Below, one piece after another: positions 1 to 6,393 of a DNA stretch of 7,444 nucleotides; positions within the stretch are counted from its first letter, which is position 1; the number at the start of each line of letters is the position of its first letter. The position numbers and the translations under genes were made by a program. The notes beneath the pieces are model-generated. The model was not told the DNA's origin, searched no databases, and worked only from the letters and a program-made list of their open reading frames with translations. The stretch lies in the NCBI GenBank assembly GCA_900313845.1, contig OMTC01000081.1:1-7444 (forward strand), in the 5' to 3' direction. This DNA comes from an uncultured Prevotellaceae bacterium (GTDB taxonomy: Bacteria; Bacteroidota; Bacteroidia; Bacteroidales; Bacteroidaceae).

Positions 1-285
1 AAATTCTATGCCATCAACCTCTTTGGCGTGATTTTCGTACGACACGGCGTGCATCTCCATGCCAAGGAAATCAACCATGAGCGGATTCACACAGCCCAGA
101 TGTGTGAAATGCTATTCGTGTTTTTCTATCTGTGGTATGTGACGGAATGGCTGGTGCTGCTTTTCAAGTACAAGGACAGGTTTGTGGCTTACAAGAACAT
201 CCGTTTTGAGAAGGAGGCTTATCGTCATGGCGACGAGCTCCACTATCTACGGCACCGAAAGCGTTATGCTTGGCTTCGTGAATAA
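1..285 (+). CDS. C-terminal 94 residues of a small membrane-associated protein with an HExxH motif (5' partial)
   Basis: The frame is open from the first base, so the gene begins upstream of the window; the GTG at 28 is an internal valine and not a start. Visible residues 26-33 read HERIHTAQ, an HExxHxxQ arrangement like that of zinc metallopeptidase-type domains. A hydrophobic aromatic stretch follows (about residues 37-56, MLFVFFYLWYVTEWLVLLF), a likely membrane segment. Residues 69-74 read FEKEAY, which could supply a third, acidic metal ligand. The basic tail ends RKRYAWLRE. From memory, Bacteroidota genomes carry a family of short uncharacterised proteins with this NHE-IH / WYV-EW / FE-EAY pattern. 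No function is established to my knowledge; a zinc-binding membrane protein is an inference. It is followed directly by a terminator, so it ends its transcription unit. Confidence 0.75.
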   Translation, partial: KFYAINLFGVIFVRHGVHLHAKEINHERIHTAQMCEMLFVFFYLWYVTEWLVLLFKYKDRFVAYKNIRFEKEAYRHGDELHYLRHRKRYAWLRE

Positions 286-335
286 AGCAAAGAGGTCGTG
301 TCTGTTACTTTTGACACGGCCTCTTTTGCTTTTTC
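286..335. terminator. Rho-independent hairpin between convergent genes
   Basis: A long stem pairs 286-302 (AGCAAAGAGGTCGTGTC) with 313-330 (GACACGGCCTCTTTTGCT) across a 10-base loop. It has one G-T type mismatch and one extra T. A T-rich tail (331-335) follows on the + strand. On the minus strand the tail is shorter (CTTTATT), so it may also end the leu operon transcript after the flavodoxin gene, although less strongly. It begins one base after the stop of the left-hand gene and lies 18 bases beyond the stop of the minus-strand gene. Confidence 0.85.
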
Positions 336-353
336 TAATGGAAGAGAGATGGT

Positions 354-926
354 TTATTTCAAGCTCTCCACCCACTTCTTGATATCGTCCTCGCTCATGC
401 TGGTGAGGTTCATTGGCTCTTTCCAATTGCCATTTGGAGCTGAAGGTTGCAAGTACTTCAAGGTTTCGCCCTTGTCACTGCCACCAGAGGTGAAGAAAGG
501 AACGAGCGTCTTGCCATCGAGCTTATATTGCTCCAAGAACGTGTTGACGATAGTTGGTGCGATGCCCCACCAAATAGGGAAACCTACATAAATGGTGTCG
601 TACTTTTCGATGTTTTCCACTGTGTTCTTCACAGCGGGACGACTCGACTTGTCTGCCATCTCTACGGAACTGCGACTCTGCTTGTCGCGCCAATTGAGGT
701 CGGCATCTGTGTAAGGCTCAGCAGGCTGAATCTCATGCAAGTCTCCACCTGTCACGGCAGCCACTTTCTGAGCAGCCTCAGCGGTGGTGCCTGTTGCTGA
801 GAAATAAGCAACTAATGTCTTGGTTTCCACACTTTGGTTTTCCTTTTGCTTTTGTGCGCAAGCTGTCAGCAAGAGCGCAACAGCAAATGCCACTAAAATA
901 CTAATTCTTTTCATATTGCTTGTCAT
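354..926 (-). CDS. Flavodoxin-like lipoprotein
   Basis: A 190-residue protein. The N-terminus has a basic start, a hydrophobic core (residues 8-20) and the lipobox LTAC with C23, indicating a lipid-anchored protein exported across the inner membrane. The flavodoxin fold follows. The FMN phosphate-binding loop is at 43-48 (SATGTT). A second flavin-contacting loop YVGFPIWWGIAP is at 113-124, and FFTSGGSDKG is at 144-153. It is expected to be an extracytoplasmic FMN electron carrier; the partner cannot be told from sequence. ATG at 926 is the longest start, but Met5 (914) would leave a neater signal peptide (MKRISIL...), so the start is uncertain. It lies 28 bases downstream of the second synthase with no visible terminator or promoter between them, so it is probably the last gene of the leu transcript. 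That position is where leuB might be expected. Confidence 0.85.
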   Translation of the reverse strand: MTSNMKRISILVAFAVALLLTACAQKQKENQSVETKTLVAYFSATGTTAEAAQKVAAVTGGDLHEIQPAEPYTDADLNWRDKQSRSSVEMADKSSRPAVKNTVENIEKYDTIYVGFPIWWGIAPTIVNTFLEQYKLDGKTLVPFFTSGGSDKGETLKYLQPSAPNGNWKEPMNLTSMSEDDIKKWVESLK

Positions 927-954
927 CTATGATAATCTGTTACAAATAAACACT

Positions 955-2490
955 TTACTTCGTCTCCTCCTGTTCATTCTCGAGGATGTTGAGCATCTTG
1001 ATGGTAGCTTTGATGGCAGCTTCCGTTTGGTCTGCATCGAGGGCACGAGTGCGATAAGTTTTCTCATTGAAAGTCCAAGAGATGGTGGTCTGAACGAGTG
1101 CGTCGGTGCGTCCACCTGGAGGAATACTCACGGCATAGTTGGTGAGCCATGGGAACTGACGATGTAGTTTGTCGCGGTAGATGTGACGGACAGCATGGAT
1201 GAAAGCGTCGTACATACCGTCGCCCATTGCCGACTCCTCAAAGAGTTCACCATTCACCTCGAGTTTCACGGATGCCATTGGCTTGAGACCGTACGCGGTG
1301 CTGACCATATAGCTGCGAAGACGAACCTTATCGTCGGGTGTGCTGTGCTTCAGCACATCGTTCACGATGAATGGCAAGTCCTCCTGCGTGATGAGTTGCT
1401 TCTTGTCGCCCAGTTCTATGATTCGGTCTGTCACTCGGCGCGTCTGCTCAGGCGTGAGTTCCAGTCCGAGTTCCTCCAGATTCTTCAAGATGTTCGCCTT
1501 GCCACTGTTCTTACCCAACGCATATTCGCGTTTTCTGCCGAAGCGTTCAGGCAAGAGGGCATTGCAATAGAGGTTCTTCTTGGAGTCGCCATCGGCATGA
1601 ACTCCAGCCACCTGCGTGAACACGCTTTCACCCACGATGGGCTTGTTTGGCGGCACGGCAATACCACTGAAACTCTCCACCAACTTGGCTGCTGCATTGA
1701 GCTTTTCCTCGTTGATGGAAGTCTCTAAGCCGAGATGGTCTTTCAACACAGCTTGCACACTCGAAATCGGTGCGTTGCCTGCACGTTCGCCCAAACCATT
1801 CACACAGGTGTGGATTCCCGAACAACCCGCCATCACAGCGCTCATCACGTTGGCAACTGCCAAGTCGTAGTCGTTGTGAGCATGATAGTCAAAACGCAAC
1901 GTTGGGAACCATTCTTTCATCTGAGTCATGAAGCGCGACACTTCCACTGGCGTAAGGATGCCGAGCGTGTCGGGCAACATGAATCGCTGAACGTTTGAGT
2001 CCTTCAAGGCATTCACGAAGTCATACACATAGTTGGGCGAGTCCTTCATGCCGTTGCTCCAGTCCTCTAAATAGAGATTCACGTTGATGCCTAAGCTCGT
2101 GGCATAGTCGAGGCTCTGCTTAATGGCAGCCACATGCTCTTCCAGCGTCTGCTTCAGCTGATACGTCAGGTGGCGCTCCGAACCCTTGCAAAGCAGGTTG
2201 AGCGTCTTGCATCCGCATTCGTTTATCCAATCAATCGAGGTGGTGCCATCCACGAAGCCCAACACTTCCACGCGCTCCAACATGCCCGCCTGTCGCGCCC
2301 ATCGACAGATGGCAGTGACGGCATCCTTTTCGCCATCAGACACGCGGGCTGAAGCCACTTCGATGCGGTCCACATGGAGTTCATGCAGAAGCATACGGGC
2401 AATGCTGAGTTTTTCGTGAGGCACAAACGACACTCCGTTGGTCTGTTCCCCATCGCGGAGCGTCGTGTCCATGATTTCAATTTTCTTCAC
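955..2490 (-). CDS. LeuA-family acyl transferase with regulatory domain: second 2-isopropylmalate synthase or (R)-citramalate synthase
   Basis: A 511-residue paralogue of the LeuA encoded at the head of the operon. The HMGL-like TIM barrel carries the signature MDTTLRDGEQ (7-16, with R12 and D13), metal ligands HAHND (203-207) and GLGERAGNA (232-240). The C-terminal region (about 390-505) contains GDGMYDAF and a repeat-like beta/alpha pattern typical of the LeuA dimerisation/allosteric domain, so feedback control is likely. The enzyme condenses acetyl-CoA with a 2-keto acid. Whether the substrate is 2-ketoisovalerate (leucine) or pyruvate (citramalate, isoleucine) cannot be settled by eye. 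The barrel differs from LeuA (for example CKGSERHLTYQLKQTLEEH at 101-119), which suggests a distinct role. The start is GTG at 2490; it overlaps the leuD stop by four bases (GTGA), implying translational coupling. The ATG at 2472 would remove MKKIEI and is less likely. Confidence 0.88.
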   Translation of the reverse strand: MKKIEIMDTTLRDGEQTNGVSFVPHEKLSIARMLLHELHVDRIEVASARVSDGEKDAVTAICRWARQAGMLERVEVLGFVDGTTSIDWINECGCKTLNLLCKGSERHLTYQLKQTLEEHVAAIKQSLDYATSLGINVNLYLEDWSNGMKDSPNYVYDFVNALKDSNVQRFMLPDTLGILTPVEVSRFMTQMKEWFPTLRFDYHAHNDYDLAVANVMSAVMAGCSGIHTCVNGLGERAGNAPISSVQAVLKDHLGLETSINEEKLNAAAKLVESFSGIAVPPNKPIVGESVFTQVAGVHADGDSKKNLYCNALLPERFGRKREYALGKNSGKANILKNLEELGLELTPEQTRRVTDRIIELGDKKQLITQEDLPFIVNDVLKHSTPDDKVRLRSYMVSTAYGLKPMASVKLEVNGELFEESAMGDGMYDAFIHAVRHIYRDKLHRQFPWLTNYAVSIPPGGRTDALVQTTISWTFNEKTYRTRALDADQTEAAIKATIKMLNILENEQEETK

Positions 2491-3107
2491 CTCTTCGCCT
2501 TTTCTTCGTATTGTTCAATCTTGTCCTTGTTTTCAAGGAGGAAGTCGATGTCGTCGAGCGCATTCATCAAGCAATACTTCTTGTAGCCGTTGATTTCGAA
2601 AGTCTCGCTCCGACCCGTAGCAAGGTTAGTGACGGTCTGGTTTGGCACATCCACCTTCACCTGCATCTGAGGATTCTCCTTGATGCTTTGGAAGAGTTCT
2701 GCCAGGAATTCATCACTTACCACTACTGGCAACACGAAGTTGTTCAGCTCGTTGTTCTTGTGGATGTCGGCAAAGAACGAGGAGATGACCACGCGGAAGC
2801 CATAGCCCGCAATTGCCCAAGCCGCATGTTCACGACTCGAACCCGAACCGAAGTTCTTGCCTGCCACCAAAATCTGATGCACTCCCTCGTGTGGAGCTTC
2901 ACAGAAATCTGTCTGGTTAAAGACGAAGTCCTGCTTAGGCTGGTCTTCCTTATCATAGCGCCAATCGCGGAACAAGTTGTCGCCAAAGAATTTCTCATCG
3001 CGTGTCGTTGCCTTCAGGAAACGAGCAGGGATGATTTGGTCGGTGTCCACATTCTCCAAAGGAAGTGGCACACATGTTGACTGTATAATATCGAATTTCT
3101 GTTTCAT
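2487..3107 (-). CDS. leuD: 3-isopropylmalate dehydratase small subunit LeuD
   Basis: A 206-residue protein, normal length for LeuD. It forms the swivelling domain of the aconitase-family isomerase and pairs with LeuC to interconvert 2- and 3-isopropylmalate in the cytosol; the same enzyme type can isomerise citramalate. Family signatures are visible: NVDTDQIIPARFL at 19-31 and NFGSGSSREHA at 85-95, the latter being the substrate-contacting loop. It starts at ATG 3107, 33 bases downstream of leuC, and its TGA stop overlaps the GTG start of the next gene. No truncation or missing motif is seen. Confidence 0.96.
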   Translation of the reverse strand: MKQKFDIIQSTCVPLPLENVDTDQIIPARFLKATTRDEKFFGDNLFRDWRYDKEDQPKQDFVFNQTDFCEAPHEGVHQILVAGKNFGSGSSREHAAWAIAGYGFRVVISSFFADIHKNNELNNFVLPVVVSDEFLAELFQSIKENPQMQVKVDVPNQTVTNLATGRSETFEINGYKKYCLMNALDDIDFLLENKDKIEQYEEKAKR

Positions 3108-3140
3108 AATCTTGGGATTAAAAGACTCACATTTAGAAGA

Positions 3141-4604
3141 TTATTTCATTAATGTGCGAGGGTCAGTAATTACTCCCGTCACTGCTGCAGCGGCAGCTAC
3201 GAGTGGAGAAGCAAGGATGGTGCGAGCACCTGGTCCTTGACGACCTTCGAAATTACGGTTTGAAGTGGAAACGGAGAGTTTGCCTGCTGGAATCTTGTCG
3301 TCGTTCATGGCAAGACAAGCGGAACAACCTGGCTGGCGGATTTCGAAGCCTGATGCCTCCAGCACCTTGTCGAGACCTTCCTTACGAATCTGCTCATCCA
3401 CCATCCACGAACCTGGCACAAGCCATGCGGTGACGTTATCTGCCTTCTTCTTGCCTTTCACAAGACCTGCGAAAGCACGGAAGTCCTCGATTCGTCCGTT
3501 CGTACAAGCACCGAGGAACACATAGTCAATCTTCTTGCCGAGCAACTGCTCGCCTGGCTCGAAGCCCATGTAGTTGAGCGACTTGATAAACGAAGCCTGT
3601 CCTGCTGCGTCAATCGTGTCGATGGTTGGGATACTCTCAGTAATGCCCATACCCATACCAGGATTGGTACCGTATGTCACCATTGGTTCAATGTCCTTGG
3701 CTTGGAAAGTGAGTTCCTTGTCATACACGGCATCGTCGTCGCTCTTCAGCGTCTTCCAGTATTCCACAGCCTTATCCCATTCCTCACCCTTTGGTGCATA
3801 ATCTCTACCTTTTATATAATTAAAGGTAACTTCGTCTGGAGCGATGAATCCACCACGCGCACCCATCTCAATGGAGAGGTTGCAAAGCGTGAGTCTTCCT
3901 TCCATGCTGAGGCTCTTCACTGCGGAACCTGCATATTCAACGAAATATCCCGTTGCACCCGAAGTAGTGAGTTTCGACATGAGGTAAAGAGCGATGTCCT
4001 TGGCGGTCACACCCCATTCAAGGTGTCCTTCCACATTGATTCGCATCGACTTAGGCTTCTGCTGCAAGATACATTGCGAAGCCAACACCATCTCCACCTC
4101 ACTTGTTCCGATACCGAAAGCCACGGCACCCATCGCACCATGAGTGGATGTGTGGGAGTCGCCACACACGATAGTCATGCCAGGCAAACTCAAGCCACGC
4201 TCTGGACCCACGACATGGATGATACCATTGCGCTTATCCATCATGCCGAAGTGAGTCAAGCCAAAGTCGGCTGTGTTCTTAGCCAGCGTATCCACCTGAT
4301 TCTTGCTGACAGGGTCCTCGATAGGTTTGTCCTGGTCGTGCGTAGGTGTGTTATGGTCTGGCATACAGAAAATCTGTTCTGGTCGCAGACACTTCAGTCC
4401 ACGTGCACGCAGACCCTCGAACGCCTGAGGCGAAGTCACCTCATGGCAATAGAGTCGGTCGATATACAACTGAGTGGGACCATCCTCCACGTTCTGAACT
4501 ACGTGCGCATCCCAAATTTTATCAAAGAGAGTGGACCCACCCCCTTGCCCCTCCCTATTAGGGCGGGGAGTAGATACTCCACTATTTGCTTGTTTTTGTT
4601 CCAT
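3141..4604 (-). CDS. leuC: 3-isopropylmalate dehydratase large subunit LeuC with an extra N-terminal segment
   Basis: A 487-residue aconitase-family subunit holding the 4Fe-4S cluster. The ligand cysteines are recognisable in GACTNGR (C367) and GCSACLAMN (C427, C430). CGDSHTSTHGA is at 147-157. The usual LeuC N-terminus (TLFDKIWDAHVV) begins only at residue 25. The preceding residues, including G9-S24 (GVSTPRPNREGQGGGS), are encoded by a GC-rich palindromic repeat (4534-4580). Between the ATG at 4604 and the conserved TLFDKIW there is no other ATG, GTG or TTG codon in frame, so the extra segment must be translated if this start is used. The total is about 20 residues longer than typical LeuC. 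An A-rich leader precedes the ATG. The gene lies 78 bases downstream of leuA and 33 upstream of leuD. Confidence 0.95.
   Translation of the reverse strand: MEQKQANSGVSTPRPNREGQGGGSTLFDKIWDAHVVQNVEDGPTQLYIDRLYCHEVTSPQAFEGLRARGLKCLRPEQIFCMPDHNTPTHDQDKPIEDPVSKNQVDTLAKNTADFGLTHFGMMDKRNGIIHVVGPERGLSLPGMTIVCGDSHTSTHGAMGAVAFGIGTSEVEMVLASQCILQQKPKSMRINVEGHLEWGVTAKDIALYLMSKLTTSGATGYFVEYAGSAVKSLSMEGRLTLCNLSIEMGARGGFIAPDEVTFNYIKGRDYAPKGEEWDKAVEYWKTLKSDDDAVYDKELTFQAKDIEPMVTYGTNPGMGMGITESIPTIDTIDAAGQASFIKSLNYMGFEPGEQLLGKKIDYVFLGACTNGRIEDFRAFAGLVKGKKKADNVTAWLVPGSWMVDEQIRKEGLDKVLEASGFEIRQPGCSACLAMNDDKIPAGKLSVSTSNRNFEGRQGPGARTILASPLVAAAAAVTGVITDPRTLMK
4534..4580. repeat. GC-rich double-hairpin repeat lying inside the start of leuC
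   Basis: Two palindromes sit side by side. GGAGTAGATACTCC (4567-4580) is a 6-bp inverted repeat around GA. The stretch 4548-4568 pairs CCCC with GGGG and CCCT with AGGG around a short loop, with one internal mismatch. The outer end, GACCCACCCCC (4534-4544), recurs in inverted orientation at 4671-4681. The composition is unlike the surrounding leuC codons. It resembles short GC-rich palindromic units that I recall being dispersed between genes in Prevotella genomes; that family assignment is from memory. The element is read through in the leuC frame without a stop. Confidence 0.7.
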
Positions 4605-4610
4605 ATTATT

Positions 4611-4682
4611 TTAAATGTTTTTTTCTATTGAATCCAATGTGTTTTCTATGCCTAAAAGCACTTCCTCATAGGGGGTGGGTCT
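4611..4682 (-). other. In-frame open tail after the leuA stop codon
   Basis: Directly after the leuA TAA (4685-4683) the same frame stays open for 23 codons to a TAA at 4613-4611. The last 18 codons read EEVLLGIENTLDSIEKNI, a protein-like amphipathic sequence. It could be a chance opening, a remnant of coding DNA carried by the repeat, or a rare readthrough extension of LeuA. A GTG inside it could start a 16-residue peptide, but nothing supports translation. Reported because it fills most of the gap between leuA and leuC. Confidence 0.25.
4671..4681. repeat. Inverted copy of the 11-bp end of the repeat (GGGGGTGGGTC)
   Basis: This 11-mer is the exact reverse complement of 4534-4544. The two copies bracket 126 bases containing the leuA-leuC intergenic region and the first codons of leuC. 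It lies two bases past the leuA stop codon on the transcript. It may be the other terminus of a small mobile element, or a separate partial copy of the repeat. Confidence 0.55.
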
Positions 4683-6185
4683 TTAATTCTTAAACTTATT
4701 AATACAGTCAATATAGGCTTCCACGCTGGCAGCAATGATGTCGGTGTTGGCACCAAAGCCATAATACATCTGGTGGTTGTACTCCACCTGCATGTGTACC
4801 TTTCCCATGTCGTCGCTACCCTTGCTGATGGCTTGAATCGTGAATTCCTTCAGTGTCATCTGGCGGTTCACAATCTTCTTAAGTGCCTTAATGGCAGCAT
4901 CCACAGGACCATTACCCGTTGCACATGCCTCAAACTTCTCACCAGCGATGTTCAAGCCAAGACTTGCCACCGACTTCACACCCACACCACTTGTCACTTG
5001 CAGATAGTCCATCTTGATGCGATGGTTCTCCGCACGGTCTGCACCTGCAAGTACGAGGATGTCGTCGTCGTTGATGTCTTTCTTCTTGTCAGCCAATTTC
5101 AAGAATTCCTCATATACCTTGTCGAGCTTTTCCTTCTCCAAAGTCACGCCCAGCACTTGCAAGCGGTTCTTCAAGGCTGCACGTCCTGAACGAGCCGTCA
5201 GCACGATGGAGTTGTCGTCGATGCCCACGTCGTGAGGGTCGATAATTTCGTAAGTCTGCACATTCTTCAGTACACCATCCTGATGAATACCGCTGGAATG
5301 AGCAAATGCATTCTTACCGACAATCGCCTTGTTTGGTTGAACAGGCATATTCATGAGGCTCGACACCATGCGGCTCGTTGGATAAATCTTCGTGGTGTTG
5401 ATGTTGGTTTCAATGCCGATGGTCTTATGGCACTTCAAAATCATTGTCACCTCCTCGAGCGACGTGTTTCCTGCACGCTCACCAATACCGTTGATGGTCA
5501 CTTCCGCCTGACGCGCACCGTTGAGCACACCAGCCATCGTGTTAGCCGTTGCCATACCGAGGTCGTTGTGGCAGTGAGTGGAAAGGATAGCCTTACCAGC
5601 GCTCAGTCCATCCACATGCTCCATCAAGTACTTGATTTTCTCGCCATATTCGTAAGGCAAGCAATAACCCGTCGTATCTGGAATATTGCAAACCGTAGCA
5701 CCAGCCTTCACCACAGCCTCAATCACGCGAGCCAAATACTCGTTCTCCGTTCTACCCGCATCCTCAGCATAGAATTCCACATCCTCCACGTATCGCTTCG
5801 CATATTTCACGGCAGCCGCAGCACGCTCGATGATTTCCTCGCGATTGGAATTGAACTTGAACTTGATATGGGAGTCACTCGTACCAATACCCGTATGGAT
5901 GCGTTTGCGCTTGGCAAACTTCAGGGCATCAGCAGCCACGTCAATATCTTTCTCCACGGCACGGGTCAACGCGCAAATCGTTGGCCAAGTCACTGCCTTC
6001 GAAATCTCAATGACTGAATTGAAATCGCCTGGCGACGAAATAGGGAAACCCGCCTCAATCACATCTACGCCCAATGCCTCCAATTGCTTGGCTACCTGAA
6101 TCTTCTCAACCGTATTCAACTGGCAACCAGGCACCTGTTCACCATCTCTCAGCGTAGTGTCGAAAATAAATAATCTGTCTGACAT
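4683..6185 (-). CDS. leuA: 2-isopropylmalate synthase LeuA
   Basis: A 500-residue enzyme that condenses acetyl-CoA with 2-ketoisovalerate, the committed step of leucine synthesis. The catalytic barrel shows FDTTLRDGEQVPG (8-20, R13 and D14), the metal-binding THCHNDLG (203-210), GIGERAGNT (233-241) and SSGIHQDGVLKN (297-308). The C-terminal allosteric domain (about 390-495) contains GNGPVDAA (424-431) and ends TDIIAASVEAYIDCINKFKN. Length and motifs are those of a complete LeuA of the bacterial feedback-regulated type. The start is ATG at 6185 (MSDRLFIFDTT); the sequence just upstream is A/T-rich with no Shine-Dalgarno site, as usual for this phylum. It is the first structural gene after the leader and attenuator and should be controlled by them. 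Confidence 0.96.
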   Translation of the reverse strand: MSDRLFIFDTTLRDGEQVPGCQLNTVEKIQVAKQLEALGVDVIEAGFPISSPGDFNSVIEISKAVTWPTICALTRAVEKDIDVAADALKFAKRKRIHTGIGTSDSHIKFKFNSNREEIIERAAAAVKYAKRYVEDVEFYAEDAGRTENEYLARVIEAVVKAGATVCNIPDTTGYCLPYEYGEKIKYLMEHVDGLSAGKAILSTHCHNDLGMATANTMAGVLNGARQAEVTINGIGERAGNTSLEEVTMILKCHKTIGIETNINTTKIYPTSRMVSSLMNMPVQPNKAIVGKNAFAHSSGIHQDGVLKNVQTYEIIDPHDVGIDDNSIVLTARSGRAALKNRLQVLGVTLEKEKLDKVYEEFLKLADKKKDINDDDILVLAGADRAENHRIKMDYLQVTSGVGVKSVASLGLNIAGEKFEACATGNGPVDAAIKALKKIVNRQMTLKEFTIQAISKGSDDMGKVHMQVEYNHQMYYGFGANTDIIAASVEAYIDCINKFKN

Positions 6186-6192
6186 TATATGT

Positions 6193-6231
6193 AAGTTTTT
6201 TGAGTTTTTAAGTTCTTAAGTTTTTGAGTTC
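6193..6231. repeat. Degenerate short tandem repeat upstream of leuA
   Basis: About four imperfect units of roughly 10 bases based on AAGTTYTTRAG follow one another (AAGTTTTTTGAG, TTTTTAAG, TTCTTAAG, TTTTTGAGTT). On the leuA transcript these give an A-rich, weakly structured stretch of AACTYAAAAA units ending just before the start codon. It may help ribosome binding in a phylum that rarely uses Shine-Dalgarno sites, or may simply be slippage-prone low-complexity sequence. Confidence 0.6.
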
Positions 6232-6261
6232 TATTCCAAATTCTCTGCTTAGGAGGGGGCT

Positions 6262-6298
6262 AAAAAAAACCTTCCCCATTCGCTCGGAATGAGAAAGG
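6262..6298 (-). terminator. Attenuator terminator upstream of leuA
   Basis: On the transcript, CCUUUCUCAUUC (6298 to 6287) pairs with GAAUGGGGAAGG (6281 to 6270) over 12 bp, two of them G-U, closing a CGAGC loop. Eight U residues follow immediately (6269 to 6262). This is a textbook intrinsic terminator, placed 77 bases before the leuA start and 24 bases after the leader-peptide stop. Its 5' arm is shared with the antiterminator, so whether it forms should depend on the leader's fold. Confidence 0.9.
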
Positions 6299-6364
6299 CA
6301 TTATTTCATAGGTTATTGCAGTCATCCACAGACCTTATTGCAATGCAACTTTCTCACTCCGAGC
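6282..6364 (-). promoter_or_regulatory. Antiterminator helix of the leu attenuator
   Basis: On the transcript GCUCGGAGUGAGAAAG (6364 to 6349, codons 18-23 of the leader peptide) pairs with CUUUCUCAUUCCGAGC (6297 to 6282) over 16 bp with a single G-U. The second arm contains almost all of the terminator's 5' arm and its loop, so the two hairpins exclude each other. The enclosed loop holds a smaller hairpin (6315-6323 with 6331-6344, stem ATTGCA/TGCAAT plus GTC/GAC), which could act as a pause signal. The helix is directly visible; its regulatory role is inferred. Confidence 0.8.
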
Positions 6365-6393
6365 TTACTAAGTCGTAGTGAAATAATAATGCC
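6297..6393 (-). promoter_or_regulatory. Sensor helix: Ile codons of the leader pairing ahead of the terminator
   Basis: The leader segment GGCAUUAUUAUUUCA (6393 to 6379, codons Gly9-Ile-Ile-Ile-Ser13) pairs with UGAAAUAAUGCC (6308 to 6297) over 12 bp, leaving one AUU codon bulged. Because its arms interleave with those of the antiterminator, both cannot form except as a pseudoknot, whereas it is compatible with a slightly shortened terminator. A ribosome stalled on the Ile codons would cover its first arm. It would therefore act as a terminator-favouring protector when isoleucine is plentiful. Confidence 0.6.

Noticed and set aside
28..30. GTG as start of the left-hand gene
   Set aside because: The frame is open to the window edge and the preceding residues (KFYAINLFG) fit the family, so this codon is internal.
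1183..1728. 181-codon open frame on the + strand
   Set aside because: Antisense to the second synthase and without recognisable motifs or promoter.
3702..4631. 309-codon open frame on the + strand
   Set aside because: It lies entirely opposite leuC, whose motifs are unmistakable, and its translation shows no domain or coherent hydrophobic pattern; it is an antisense shadow.
5232..6017. 261-codon open frame on the + strand
   Set aside because: Antisense to leuA, rich in His/Arg/Thr in the way expected from reverse-complemented LeuA codons; no independent support.
6248..6261. G-rich TAGGAGGGGGCT as a decayed copy of the leuC repeat
   Set aside because: The resemblance is limited to a G run and lacks the palindromes of 4548-4580; too weak to call.
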